Source of the DNA: Hyphomicrobiales bacterium
Lineage (GTDB): Bacteria > Pseudomonadota > Alphaproteobacteria > Rhodobacterales > Rhodobacteraceae
Length of the DNA: 5,945 bases
Direction: 5' to 3'
NCBI GenBank assembly: GCA_003558415.1
Contig: PWLT01000073.1
Location: forward strand, 1 to 5,945
In this document: in pieces, positions 1-5,945 of the stretch
Layout: each line of letters starts with the position of its first letter
How positions within the stretch are numbered: position 1 is the first letter of the stretch
Translations under genes and position numbers: made by a program
The notes under the pieces: model-generated
The model's input: only the letters and a program-made list of their open reading frames with translations
Database searches by the model: none
What the model was told of the DNA's origin: nothing

Positions 1-1221
<1,221 letters not shown>

Positions 1222-1257
1222 TCGCGTAAGACCGCGACGAACTGGCCGAGAAGATCG

Positions 1258-1300
1258 CGCCCCGGTGTATCATGTATACACCGGGGCGTTTCGTCTTTGG
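1258..1300 (+). terminator. Intrinsic terminator of ftsH
   Basis: A perfect 13-bp stem (1258-1270 with 1276-1288, GC-rich at the base) closes a five-base loop CATGT and is followed by the T-rich run TTTCGTCTTT. It starts 37 bases after the ftsH stop codon, as expected for a Rho-independent terminator. The upper stem and loop contain TGTATACA (1273-1280), which recurs in the palindrome at 1423-1442. Termination itself is inferred from structure. Confidence 0.8.
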
Positions 1301-1420
1301 TGGGGCGACGCTTTGGCCGGGTGCTGAAACCCGGAGGGATAGGCGCAGGATCGCCAAAAATAGGCGGCACGTCAGCGCAGACCAGAGGCCGGACTCCATT
1401 CGCGTGGGGAAGCCCTCTTC

Positions 1421-1447
1421 GCCCCAAATGTATACATTTGGGCTTTT
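1421..1447 (+). terminator. Perfect 20-bp palindrome: terminator-like hairpin or operator
   Basis: Bases 1423-1442 read CCCAAATGTATACATTTGGG, identical on both strands. G1421 can also pair with C1443 if C1422 bulges, and TTTT follows at 1444-1447. As RNA this gives a hairpin with a short U tail, so a weak plus-strand terminator is possible. As DNA it is a symmetrical site with a TGTATACA centre, of the GT-N-AC type seen in operators of GntR-family regulators. It lies 174 bases upstream of the fhs start. The symmetry is seen directly; the function is undecided between terminator and operator. Confidence 0.5.
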
Positions 1448-1509
1448 CAAGATTGGGAGAATGGGGCATGAGCGGACTCCAGACCCTGCGTAACCCGGCT
1501 TCGCGGCGG

Positions 1510-1532
1510 TTCCGACGCGGGAAATGTCGGAA
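1510..1532 (+). repeat. Inverted repeat in the fhs leader
   Basis: TTCCGAC (1510-1516) and GTCGGAA (1526-1532) are perfect 7-base inverted copies separated by nine bases. It sits 84 bases before the fhs start codon and could be a regulator site or an mRNA hairpin. It falls inside the possible mini-ORF at 1468-1566. The repeat is directly visible; any role is inferred. Confidence 0.4.
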
Positions 1533-1533
1533 A

Positions 1534-1552
1534 CGCGCGTCTAGACCGCGCG
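1534..1552 (+). repeat. GC-rich hairpin next to the previous repeat
   Basis: CGCGCG (1534-1539) pairs with CGCGCG (1547-1552) around a seven-base loop TCTAGAC; the centre also contains the palindrome GTCTAGAC (1539-1546). It begins two bases after the preceding inverted repeat, so the two could stack as a double stem-loop in the fhs 5' leader. Short alternating CG stems arise readily in high-GC DNA, so significance is uncertain. Confidence 0.3.
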
Positions 1553-1600
1553 GGCGGGGGCTATAGGCGGGGTCGAACGAGGCACCGCAGCAAGGCTTGC

Positions 1601-1608
1601 GAGGGAGT
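1601..1608 (+). promoter_or_regulatory. Ribosome binding site deciding the fhs start
   Basis: GAGGGAGT is a good Shine-Dalgarno match. Its AGGGAG core ends eight bases before ATG 1616. An in-frame GTG at 1607 would overlap this site and have no room for its own, so ATG 1616 is preferred. Confidence 0.75.
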
Positions 1609-1615
1609 GACGCGA

Positions 1616-3292
1616 ATGGCCGTGAAATCCGACATTGAGATCGCCCGCGAAGCGAAGAAGAAACCCATCCATGAGATCGGCGCCGCGCTGGGCGTTCCGG
1701 CCGATCATCTGCTGCCCTATGGCCATGACAAGGCGAAGGTCGATCAGGAGTTCATTGACACGCTGGCCGATCGGCCGCGCGGCAAGCTGATCCTCGTCAC
1801 CGCGATCAACCCCACCCCCGCGGGCGAGGGCAAGACCACCACCACCGTGGGGCTGGGCGACGGGCTCAACCGGATCGGAAGGAAGGCGGCGGTGTGCATC
1901 CGCGAGGCCAGCCTCGGCCCCTGTTTCGGCATGAAGGGCGGCGCTGCGGGCGGCGGTTATGCCCAGGTCGTGCCAATGGAGGAGATGAACCTCCACTTCA
2001 CCGGCGATTTCCACGCCATTACCAGCGCGCATAACCTGCTCGCGGCGATGATCGACAATCACATCTACTGGGGCAACGAGCTGGAAATCGACGAGCGTCG
2101 CATCACCTGGCGCAGGGTGATGGACATGAACGACCGCGCGCTGCGCGACAATGTCGTGGGGCTGGGCGGCGTGGCCAACGGTTTCGCGCGCCAGACGGGT
2201 TTCGACATCACCGTGGCCTCCGAGGTCATGGCGATCCTGTGCCTGGCCATCGACCTGAACGATCTTCAGCGCCGGCTGGGCGAGATCATCGTCGCCTATC
2301 GCCGCGACCGTTCACCAGTCTATGCGCGCGACCTAAAGGCCGACGGGGCGATGACCGTGCTGCTCAAGGATGCGATGCAGCCCAACCTCGTGCAGACGCT
2401 GGAGAACAACCCCGCCTTCGTACATGGCGGCCCGTTTGCCAATATCGCGCATGGCTGCAATTCGGTCACCGCCACGACCACGGCGCTGCGGCTGGCCGAT
2501 TACGTCGTCACCGAGGCGGGCTTCGGCGCCGATCTGGGGGCGGAGAAATTCTTCGACATCAAGTGCCGCAAGGCAGGACTGACGCCTTCGGTCGCGGTGA
2601 TCGTGGCCACCGTGCGGGCGATGAAGATGAATGGCGGCGTGGCCAAGGCCGATCTGGGGGCCGAGGACGTCGCGGCGGTGGAGCGCGGCTGCCCCAATCT
2701 CGGTCGCCATATCGAGAACGTGAAGGGCTTTGGCGTGCCGGTCGTGGTGGCGATCAACCATTTCGCCGGCGACAGCGAGGCCGAGATCGCCGCGGTACAG
2801 GCGTATGTGAAATCGCAGGGCTCCGAGGCGATTCTGTGCAAGCACTGGGCGCAGGGCTCCGCGGGCACTGAGGATCTGGCGCGCCGCGTGGCCGAGCTGG
2901 CCGATGCCGATGCGGGCAATTTCGCACCCCTCTACCCTGACGCGATGTCGCTCTTCGAGAAGATCGAGACCGTGGCCCGGCGCATCTACCGCGCCGACGA
3001 GGTGCTCGCCGACAAGAAGATCCGCGACCAGCTGCGCGAATGGGAGGCGGCGGGCTATGGCCACCTGCCCGTGTGCATGGCCAAGACGCAGTACAGCTTT
3101 TCGACCGACCCGAACCTGCGCGGCGCGCCCACCGGCCACAGCGTGCCGATCCGCGAGGTGCGGCTGAGCGCGGGCGCGGGCTTCGTCGTGGTGATCTGCG
3201 GCGAGATCATGACCATGCCGGGCCTGCCGCGCAGCCCGGCGGCCGAGTCGATCATGCTCGATGCGGCGGGCGAGATCGAAGGGCTGTTCTGA
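1616..3292 (+). CDS. fhs: Formate-tetrahydrofolate ligase (10-formyl-THF synthetase)
   Basis: Cytosolic enzyme joining formate to tetrahydrofolate with ATP to give 10-formyl-THF, via formyl phosphate; the reaction is reversible, so it can also release formate with ATP recovery. The product is 558 residues, the normal length for the family (about 555-560). Seen in the sequence: the P-loop-like [10 protein letters not shown] at residues 66-75; the first family signature [11 protein letters not shown] at 105-115; the second signature [12 protein letters not shown] at 330-341; and the conserved C-terminal stretch [12 protein letters not shown] at 535-546. No frameshift or lost motif is apparent. 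ATG 1616 is chosen over GTG 1607 because of the GAGGGAGT site at 1601. folD follows after 61 bases with no terminator between, so co-transcription is likely and the two products act in consecutive C1 steps. Regulation may involve the palindrome and leader hairpins upstream. Identity is very secure; the physiological direction is inference. Confidence 0.98.
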   Translation: MAVKSDIEIAREAKKKPIHEIGAALGVPADHLLPYGHDKAKVDQEFIDTLADRPRGKLILVTAINPTPAGEGKTTTTVGLGDGLNRIGRKAAVCIREASLGPCFGMKGGAAGGGYAQVVPMEEMNLHFTGDFHAITSAHNLLAAMIDNHIYWGNELEIDERRITWRRVMDMNDRALRDNVVGLGGVANGFARQTGFDITVASEVMAILCLAIDLNDLQRRLGEIIVAYRRDRSPVYARDLKADGAMTVLLKDAMQPNLVQTLENNPAFVHGGPFANIAHGCNSVTATTTALRLADYVVTEAGFGADLGAEKFFDIKCRKAGLTPSVAVIVATVRAMKMNGGVAKADLGAEDVAAVERGCPNLGRHIENVKGFGVPVVVAINHFAGDSEAEIAAVQAYVKSQGSEAILCKHWAQGSAGTEDLARRVAELADADAGNFAPLYPDAMSLFEKIETVARRIYRADEVLADKKIRDQLREWEAAGYGHLPVCMAKTQYSFSTDPNLRGAPTGHSVPIREVRLSAGAGFVVVICGEIMTMPGLPRSPAAESIMLDAAGEIEGLF

Positions 3293-3303
3293 ACCGGCCA
3301 CCG

Positions 3304-3329
3304 CAGCGGCCTCGCTTGCGGGGCCGCTG
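3304..3329 (+). other. Intercistronic hairpin between fhs and folD
   Basis: Bases 3304-3314 pair with 3319-3329: 11 bp including one G-U pair, closing a four-base loop CTTG. It begins 12 bases after the fhs stop. No T-run follows (AACCAATCAATCT), so it is unlikely to terminate transcription. It could stabilise the upstream message or tune the ratio of the two products. The structure is seen; the role is inferred. Confidence 0.5.
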
Positions 3330-3343
3330 AACCAATCAATCTC

Positions 3344-3349
3344 AGGGGG
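3344..3349 (+). promoter_or_regulatory. Ribosome binding site deciding the folD start
   Basis: AGGGGG lies four bases before ATG 3354, a slightly short but workable spacing. The reading frame stays open upstream to 3261, but that part overlaps the end of fhs and encodes no FolD-like sequence. ATG 3354 instead gives the canonical FolD N-terminus ([12 protein letters not shown]). Confidence 0.7.
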
Positions 3350-3353
3350 AACC

Positions 3354-4256
3354 ATGGCCGCGACGATCATCGACGGGAAAGCCTTCGCCGAAGGGCTGCG
3401 GGCAAAGGTGGGCGAGCATGTCGCCACCCTCAAGGCGAAGGCGGGGGTCGTACCCGGGCTGGCCGTGGTGCTGGTGGGTGAGGACCCCGCCAGTCAGGTC
3501 TATGTGCGCAACAAGGGGCGCCAGACCGTCGAGGCCGGCATGCAAAGCTTCGAGCATCGCCTGGACGCGGACACGGGCGAGGCCGAGCTTCTGGCGCTCA
3601 TCGCGCGGCTCAATGCCGATCCTGCGGTGCACGGGATCCTCGTGCAGCTGCCGCTGCCGGGCCATATCGACGCCGAGGGCGTGATCAACGCCATCGCGCC
3701 CGAGAAGGATGTTGACGGTTTCCATATCTCGAATGTCGGGCGGCTGGCGACCGGGCAGAAATCGATGGTGCCCTGCACACCGCTGGGCTGCCTGCTGATG
3801 CTGCGCGCGCATCTGGGCAGCCTGCAGGGCGCCGAGGCGGTCGTGGTGGGCCGCTCCAACATCGTCGGCAAGCCGATGGCGCAACTCCTTCTGGGCGACA
3901 GCGCCACGGTCACCATCGCCCATTCGCGCACCCGCGATCTGCCGCAGGTCTGCCGGCGCGCCGACATCCTCGTGGCCGCCGTGGGCCGCCCGCGCATGAT
4001 CGAGGGCGGCTGGATCAAACCCGGCGCGACCGTGATCGATGTGGGCATCAACCGTGTCCCCACCCCGGAAAAGGGCGAGGGCAAGCACCGTCTGGTGGGT
4101 GATGTGGATTTCGAGGCAGCCGTAGAGGTCGCCGGCGCCATCACCCCGGTGCCGGGCGGCGTGGGGCCGATGACCATCGCCTGCCTGCTGGCCAATACCG
4201 TCACCGCCGCCTGCCGCGCCAACGGCCTGCCCGAGCCGGAGGGGCTGACCGCCTGA
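3354..4256 (+). CDS. folD: Bifunctional methylene-THF dehydrogenase / methenyl-THF cyclohydrolase FolD
   Basis: Cytosolic enzyme, usually a dimer, that oxidises 5,10-methylene-THF with NADP+ to 5,10-methenyl-THF and hydrolyses that to 10-formyl-THF, the product shared with Fhs. The 300-residue length fits FolD (about 280-300). Seen: the substrate-site YVRNK with Tyr50 and catalytic Lys54; VQLPLP at 97-102 with Gln98; KDVDGF at 118-123 with Asp121 (these positions match the E. coli numbering as I recall it); the nucleotide-binding stretch [14 protein letters not shown] at 163-176; and the family signature PGGVGPMT at 267-274. All catalytic residues are present, so both activities are expected. 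It is the second gene of the fhs-folD unit. Its last codons form the left arm of the operon's terminator, with the stop codon in the loop. A divergent cofactor preference cannot be judged by eye. Confidence 0.98.
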   Translation: MAATIIDGKAFAEGLRAKVGEHVATLKAKAGVVPGLAVVLVGEDPASQVYVRNKGRQTVEAGMQSFEHRLDADTGEAELLALIARLNADPAVHGILVQLPLPGHIDAEGVINAIAPEKDVDGFHISNVGRLATGQKSMVPCTPLGCLLMLRAHLGSLQGAEAVVVGRSNIVGKPMAQLLLGDSATVTIAHSRTRDLPQVCRRADILVAAVGRPRMIEGGWIKPGATVIDVGINRVPTPEKGEGKHRLVGDVDFEAAVEVAGAITPVPGGVGPMTIACLLANTVTAACRANGLPEPEGLTA

Positions 4257-4277
4257 GCGCGCCAGCCCCTTCTTTTT
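4238..4277 (+). terminator. Intrinsic terminator of fhs-folD overlapping the folD stop
   Basis: Bases 4238-4247 pair with 4263-4272 (10 bp with one G-U pair; core AGGGGCTG/CAGCCCCT), followed by TTTTT at 4273-4277. The left arm lies within the last folD codons and the TGA (4254-4256) is in the 15-base loop. There is no comparable T-run on the minus strand, so it appears to work only in the plus direction. Confidence 0.75.
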
Positions 4278-4282
4278 CGTGG

Positions 4283-4301
4283 AAATATCCCCGCCGGAGG
4301 C
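4283..4301 (-). repeat. Candidate recurrent Rhodobacteraceae intergenic element
   Basis: On the minus strand this reads GCCTCCGGCGGGGATATTT. I recall closely similar strings downstream of many stop codons in Rhodobacteraceae genomes, often followed by A-rich sequence, as here. Only one copy lies in this window, so repetitiveness cannot be shown from the sequence and rests on memory. It lies between the folD terminator and the end of the convergent membrane-protein gene. Confidence 0.35.
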
Positions 4302-4353
4302 ATTAAGCTCGTCGCGACACCGGACGACGGCGCGGTCTCCTGCGAGACGGGTC

Positions 4354-5373
4354 TCAGGCGCCGCCGCCCCCGGCGCGCGGCTGCTGGGGCGGCGCCTCGG
4401 CGCCCTGTCCCGCGCGGCCCACCCCGCCACCGGCATATTGCATCGCGCGCTCGCCCAGCTTGCGGAACTTGTCCGAGGCCTGGTTGAGCCGCTCCTCCCA
4501 TTCGGGATCGGGGGTCTGGCCCTCGGTGACCTTGAAGAAGACCTGCAACAGGCAGGCGATGGCAAAGGGCTCGATCAGCGCCACTTTCACCGCCCAGGCG
4601 AAGATGATCGCGAAGACGAACCCGCCGGCCGACCATGCGCCGGGGATCAGATAGACGATCCCCGCCGCCGGGGCGAGCATGATCAGAAAGACGAAGAAGG
4701 ACAGCAGATAGACGATCGCCGTGATCCAGGCCGCGTTGATCAGCATCGGCTTGGCGTTCTGCCCGTAGAGCACCAGCGCCTCGCGCGCCGAGGCCCAGGC
4801 GTTCTCGGATCGTGTGCGCATCGCATGGGCCAGGATCACCTCGTCGATCAGCCCGACGGCGACGCGCAGATAGGCGCGCACCACGCCCATGATCTGACGC
4901 AGACCCGGGATGGGCAGGATCGAAAGCAAGCCTCGCACCAGCCCGGTGATCGCCCGGATCACCCCCTTGATGAGCTGATCGAGCGCGAAGAGCGCCGAGG
5001 CCTGGCCGAACCGCGCGGTGACCTCCTTGCGGGCGTGTTCGATCTGCCCGCGCCCGTGGGGGATGGTGCCGCCTTGCAGCAGCTCGACCATGACCGCGAT
5101 ATGGCCGGCCTTGACGATGTAGAGGATGTATTCGCGCAGGAAATAGATCACCCCGGCGGTCAGGCCGAACCCTGCGATCCCTCCCCAGAAGGTGGATCCG
5201 GCGCGAAACCCCTCATCGCCGAAATTGCCGATGCCCCAGCCGATGCCCGCGCCGACCCCAGTGACCAGCACATAGGCCACCGCGATGCCGAAATAGACGA
5301 GCATGCGAAACACGATGAAAGGCGCGGTCTGGCGCATCAGGCCAAGCGCACGGCCCACGCTGAAATCCCACAT
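4354..5373 (-). CDS. Polytopic membrane protein of unknown function
   Basis: The product is 339 residues and I cannot assign it to a named family, although it resembles hypothetical proteins I associate with Rhodobacteraceae. Hydrophobic segments suggest an inner-membrane protein with about five or six helices: roughly residues 18-45 (glycine-rich end VGAGIGWGIG), 61-80, 164-184, 211-235 and 250-279, plus a possible amphipathic or re-entrant stretch at 128-155. Between the second and third clear helices lies a charged loop, about 100-125. The C-terminus (about 282-312) is charged and possibly helical (DPEWEERLNQASDKFRKLGE), followed by a low-complexity G/A/P/Q tail at 314-339. No catalytic motif or signal-peptide cleavage site stands out. 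ATG 5373 has a GGGAG site six bases upstream. It lies 75 bases downstream of the four-helix protein on the same strand, so it may be second in a small operon. It converges on folD. No obvious minus-strand terminator follows. Confidence 0.85.
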   Translation of the reverse strand: MWDFSVGRALGLMRQTAPFIVFRMLVYFGIAVAYVLVTGVGAGIGWGIGNFGDEGFRAGSTFWGGIAGFGLTAGVIYFLREYILYIVKAGHIAVMVELLQGGTIPHGRGQIEHARKEVTARFGQASALFALDQLIKGVIRAITGLVRGLLSILPIPGLRQIMGVVRAYLRVAVGLIDEVILAHAMRTRSENAWASAREALVLYGQNAKPMLINAAWITAIVYLLSFFVFLIMLAPAAGIVYLIPGAWSAGGFVFAIIFAWAVKVALIEPFAIACLLQVFFKVTEGQTPDPEWEERLNQASDKFRKLGERAMQYAGGGVGRAGQGAEAPPQQPRAGGGGA

Positions 5374-5448
5374 GGATCACTCCCGAGAATGCTGTTTTGC
5401 GAGAGATAATCATCTGCGGGACACGCGGGCAAGCCTTGCGTGCCCGGT

Positions 5449-5847
5449 TCAGCCGCCGAAGAGGACACTGTGCATGATCCTGCCGGGTAGCAGTGTGAAC
5501 CCGCCCGCCACGACCAGCCCGCCCCAGACCATGTTGATCATGATCGCCCGGTGGTCGCGGATGCGTCGACCGCGCGCGGCGCGCACCCCCGCCACCAGCC
5601 CCACGACCACCCCCGCCGAGATCAGATGGATGACGCTGAACCGCCCGATATGGGCGATCGAGTAGATCCAGAAGCTGGAGAGCGCGACCACCGCCATCGC
5701 CGCGACCCAGCTCCAGCCGAGCCAGCGATGCGCGCGGGTGCCACGCGCGCGGGTGAAGATCAACACCGTCAGGACGATGGCCGCCATCGCGGCCGCGACA
5801 TGGATCTGGATGGCGGGACTGGAATAGAGGATCGGATCGAGGGTCAT
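5449..5847 (-). CDS. Small four-helix membrane protein, DUF2306-like
   Basis: The product is 132 residues with four predicted membrane helices at about 12-32, 43-62, 72-90 and 103-120. The pattern of a histidine in helix 1 (H16), a basic loop RGTRAHRWLGW (H40), IHL at the start of helix 3 (H74), RDHRAIM (H99) and a terminal LLPGRIMH (H126) matches what I recall of the DUF2306 family, whose biochemical function is unknown. The regularly placed histidines could suggest a metal or haem site, but that is speculation. ATG 5847 is supported by AAGG about ten bases upstream. The 339-residue membrane protein follows on the same strand after 75 bases. A weak stem-loop (5426-5431 with 5441-5446) sits just after this stop. 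Gene reality is well supported; the family assignment is fairly likely. Confidence 0.82.
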   Translation of the reverse strand: MTLDPILYSSPAIQIHVAAAMAAIVLTVLIFTRARGTRAHRWLGWSWVAAMAVVALSSFWIYSIAHIGRFSVIHLISAGVVVGLVAGVRAARGRRIRDHRAIMINMVWGGLVVAGGFTLLPGRIMHSVLFGG

Positions 5848-5872
5848 GGTGCAATCGCCTTGGCTTTGGGTG

Positions 5873-5945
5873 TCACTCGCGGCGCGGGGCCGCGTCGGAG
5901 GAATTGCGAAAGCCCGGCCAAGCGGGCAAGCTGGCCTGCGTGAAC
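5873..5945 (-). CDS. Possible 3' end of an upstream minus-strand gene (partial)
   Basis: On the minus strand the frame beginning at base 5944 encodes 23 codons (ending AAPRRE) and stops at TGA 5875-5873, 25 bases before the DUF2306-like start. About 87% of its third codon positions are G or C, as in the real genes here; the two other minus frames show about 63-64%. That supports a gene running in from beyond the right edge. The fragment is too short to identify. An alternative frame stops by overlapping the next ATG (ATGA), which would also look like an operon junction but has weaker codon bias. Confidence 0.3.
   Translation of the reverse strand, partial: FTQASLPAWPGFRNSSDAAPRRE

Larger units (their letters stand above)
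1289..1615. other. Non-coding gap between the ftsH terminator and fhs
   Basis: About 330 bases with no convincing protein gene; open frames crossing it lack coding-like third-position bias. From left to right it holds a small stem CCGGGT/ACCCGG (1317-1322 with 1329-1334, loop GCTGAA), the 20-base palindrome at 1423-1442, a possible 32-codon mini-ORF at 1468-1566, two inverted repeats at 1510-1532 and 1534-1552, and the fhs ribosome binding site. The fhs promoter should lie here, but no clear -35/-10 pair with good spacing could be picked. CTATAG at 1561-1566 resembles a -10 box but lacks a matching -35. Confidence 0.6.

Noticed and set aside
1590..1600. GCAAGGCTTGC before the fhs ribosome site, also present inverted at about 5429-5439
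   Set aside because: An 11-base match between two places is expected by chance several times in a window of this size; the hairpin it could form is too small to matter.
2333..3433. A 366-codon open frame on the minus strand opposite fhs
   Set aside because: It lies wholly antisense to fhs and the folD start, its translation is rich in Arg/His/Ala as expected for a high-GC shadow frame, and it shows no family motif.
4335..4355. Alternating GTCTC / GAGAC / GTCTC copies next to the membrane-protein stop codon
   Set aside because: They can form only 5-bp stems, have no T-run on either strand, and do not make a credible terminator or site.
3342..4636. Two long overlapping minus-strand open frames (to 4565 and 4636) opposite folD
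   Set aside because: Both are antisense to the intact folD and run into the membrane-protein gene out of frame; composition is low-complexity Arg/Ala/Pro and no motifs are seen.
4279..5409. A 376-codon plus-strand open frame opposite the 339-residue membrane protein
   Set aside because: Its translation is rich in Asp, Arg, Gln and His with no fold-like pattern, while the minus strand encodes clean transmembrane helices with a ribosome binding site.
5213..5854. A 213-codon minus-strand frame spanning both membrane-protein genes
   Set aside because: It is out of frame with both better-supported genes, and its translation is Arg/Gly/His-rich shadow sequence.
5878..5894. CGCGGC/GCCGCG hairpin near the right edge
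   Set aside because: It is a short GC-only stem with no T-run, lying within the probable coding end of the neighbouring gene; typical of high-GC sequence.

Overview
The window looks like chromosomal DNA of an alphaproteobacterium of the Rhodobacteraceae (roseobacter/Rhodobacter type). This is inferred from the high GC content with strongly G/C-biased third codon positions, the FtsH tail, the adjacent fhs-folD pair, and intergenic motifs that I recall from that family. No database search was possible. The region reads as ordinary core genome: there are no transposases, integrases, phage genes, tRNAs, rRNAs or CRISPR repeats.

Layout: (1) Positions 1-1221 hold the 3' two-thirds of ftsH (membrane AAA+ zinc protease), cut by the left edge and followed by a strong intrinsic terminator. 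(2) Positions 1222-1615 are a 394-base non-coding gap. It holds that terminator, a perfect 20-base palindrome sharing the core ATGTATACA with the terminator loop, a possible 32-codon basic mini-ORF, and two inverted repeats just upstream of fhs. (3) Positions 1616-3292 are fhs (formate-tetrahydrofolate ligase) and 3354-4256 are folD (methylene-THF dehydrogenase/cyclohydrolase). They are 61 bases apart with a hairpin between them and form an evident two-gene operon. It ends in a terminator whose stem begins inside the last folD codons. (4) Convergent to it, on the minus strand, are a conserved-looking 339-residue polytopic membrane protein of unknown function (4354-5373) and, upstream of it, a 132-residue four-helix membrane protein resembling the DUF2306 family (5449-5847). 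(5) The right edge may carry the last codons of another minus-strand gene.

How the genes work together: Fhs and FolD form the central tetrahydrofolate C1 module, interconverting formate, 10-formyl-THF, methenyl-THF and methylene-THF. In marine Rhodobacteraceae this route is associated with handling methyl groups from compounds such as DMSP and glycine betaine, or with supplying formyl groups for purines and initiator tRNA. FtsH is a separate housekeeping unit. The two minus-strand membrane proteins probably form their own transcription unit and show no obvious link to C1 metabolism.

I found no convincing undescribed multi-gene system. The most interesting features are non-coding: the paired TGTATACA hairpins, the structured fhs leader, and a 19-base element between the convergent operons that I believe recurs in this family.
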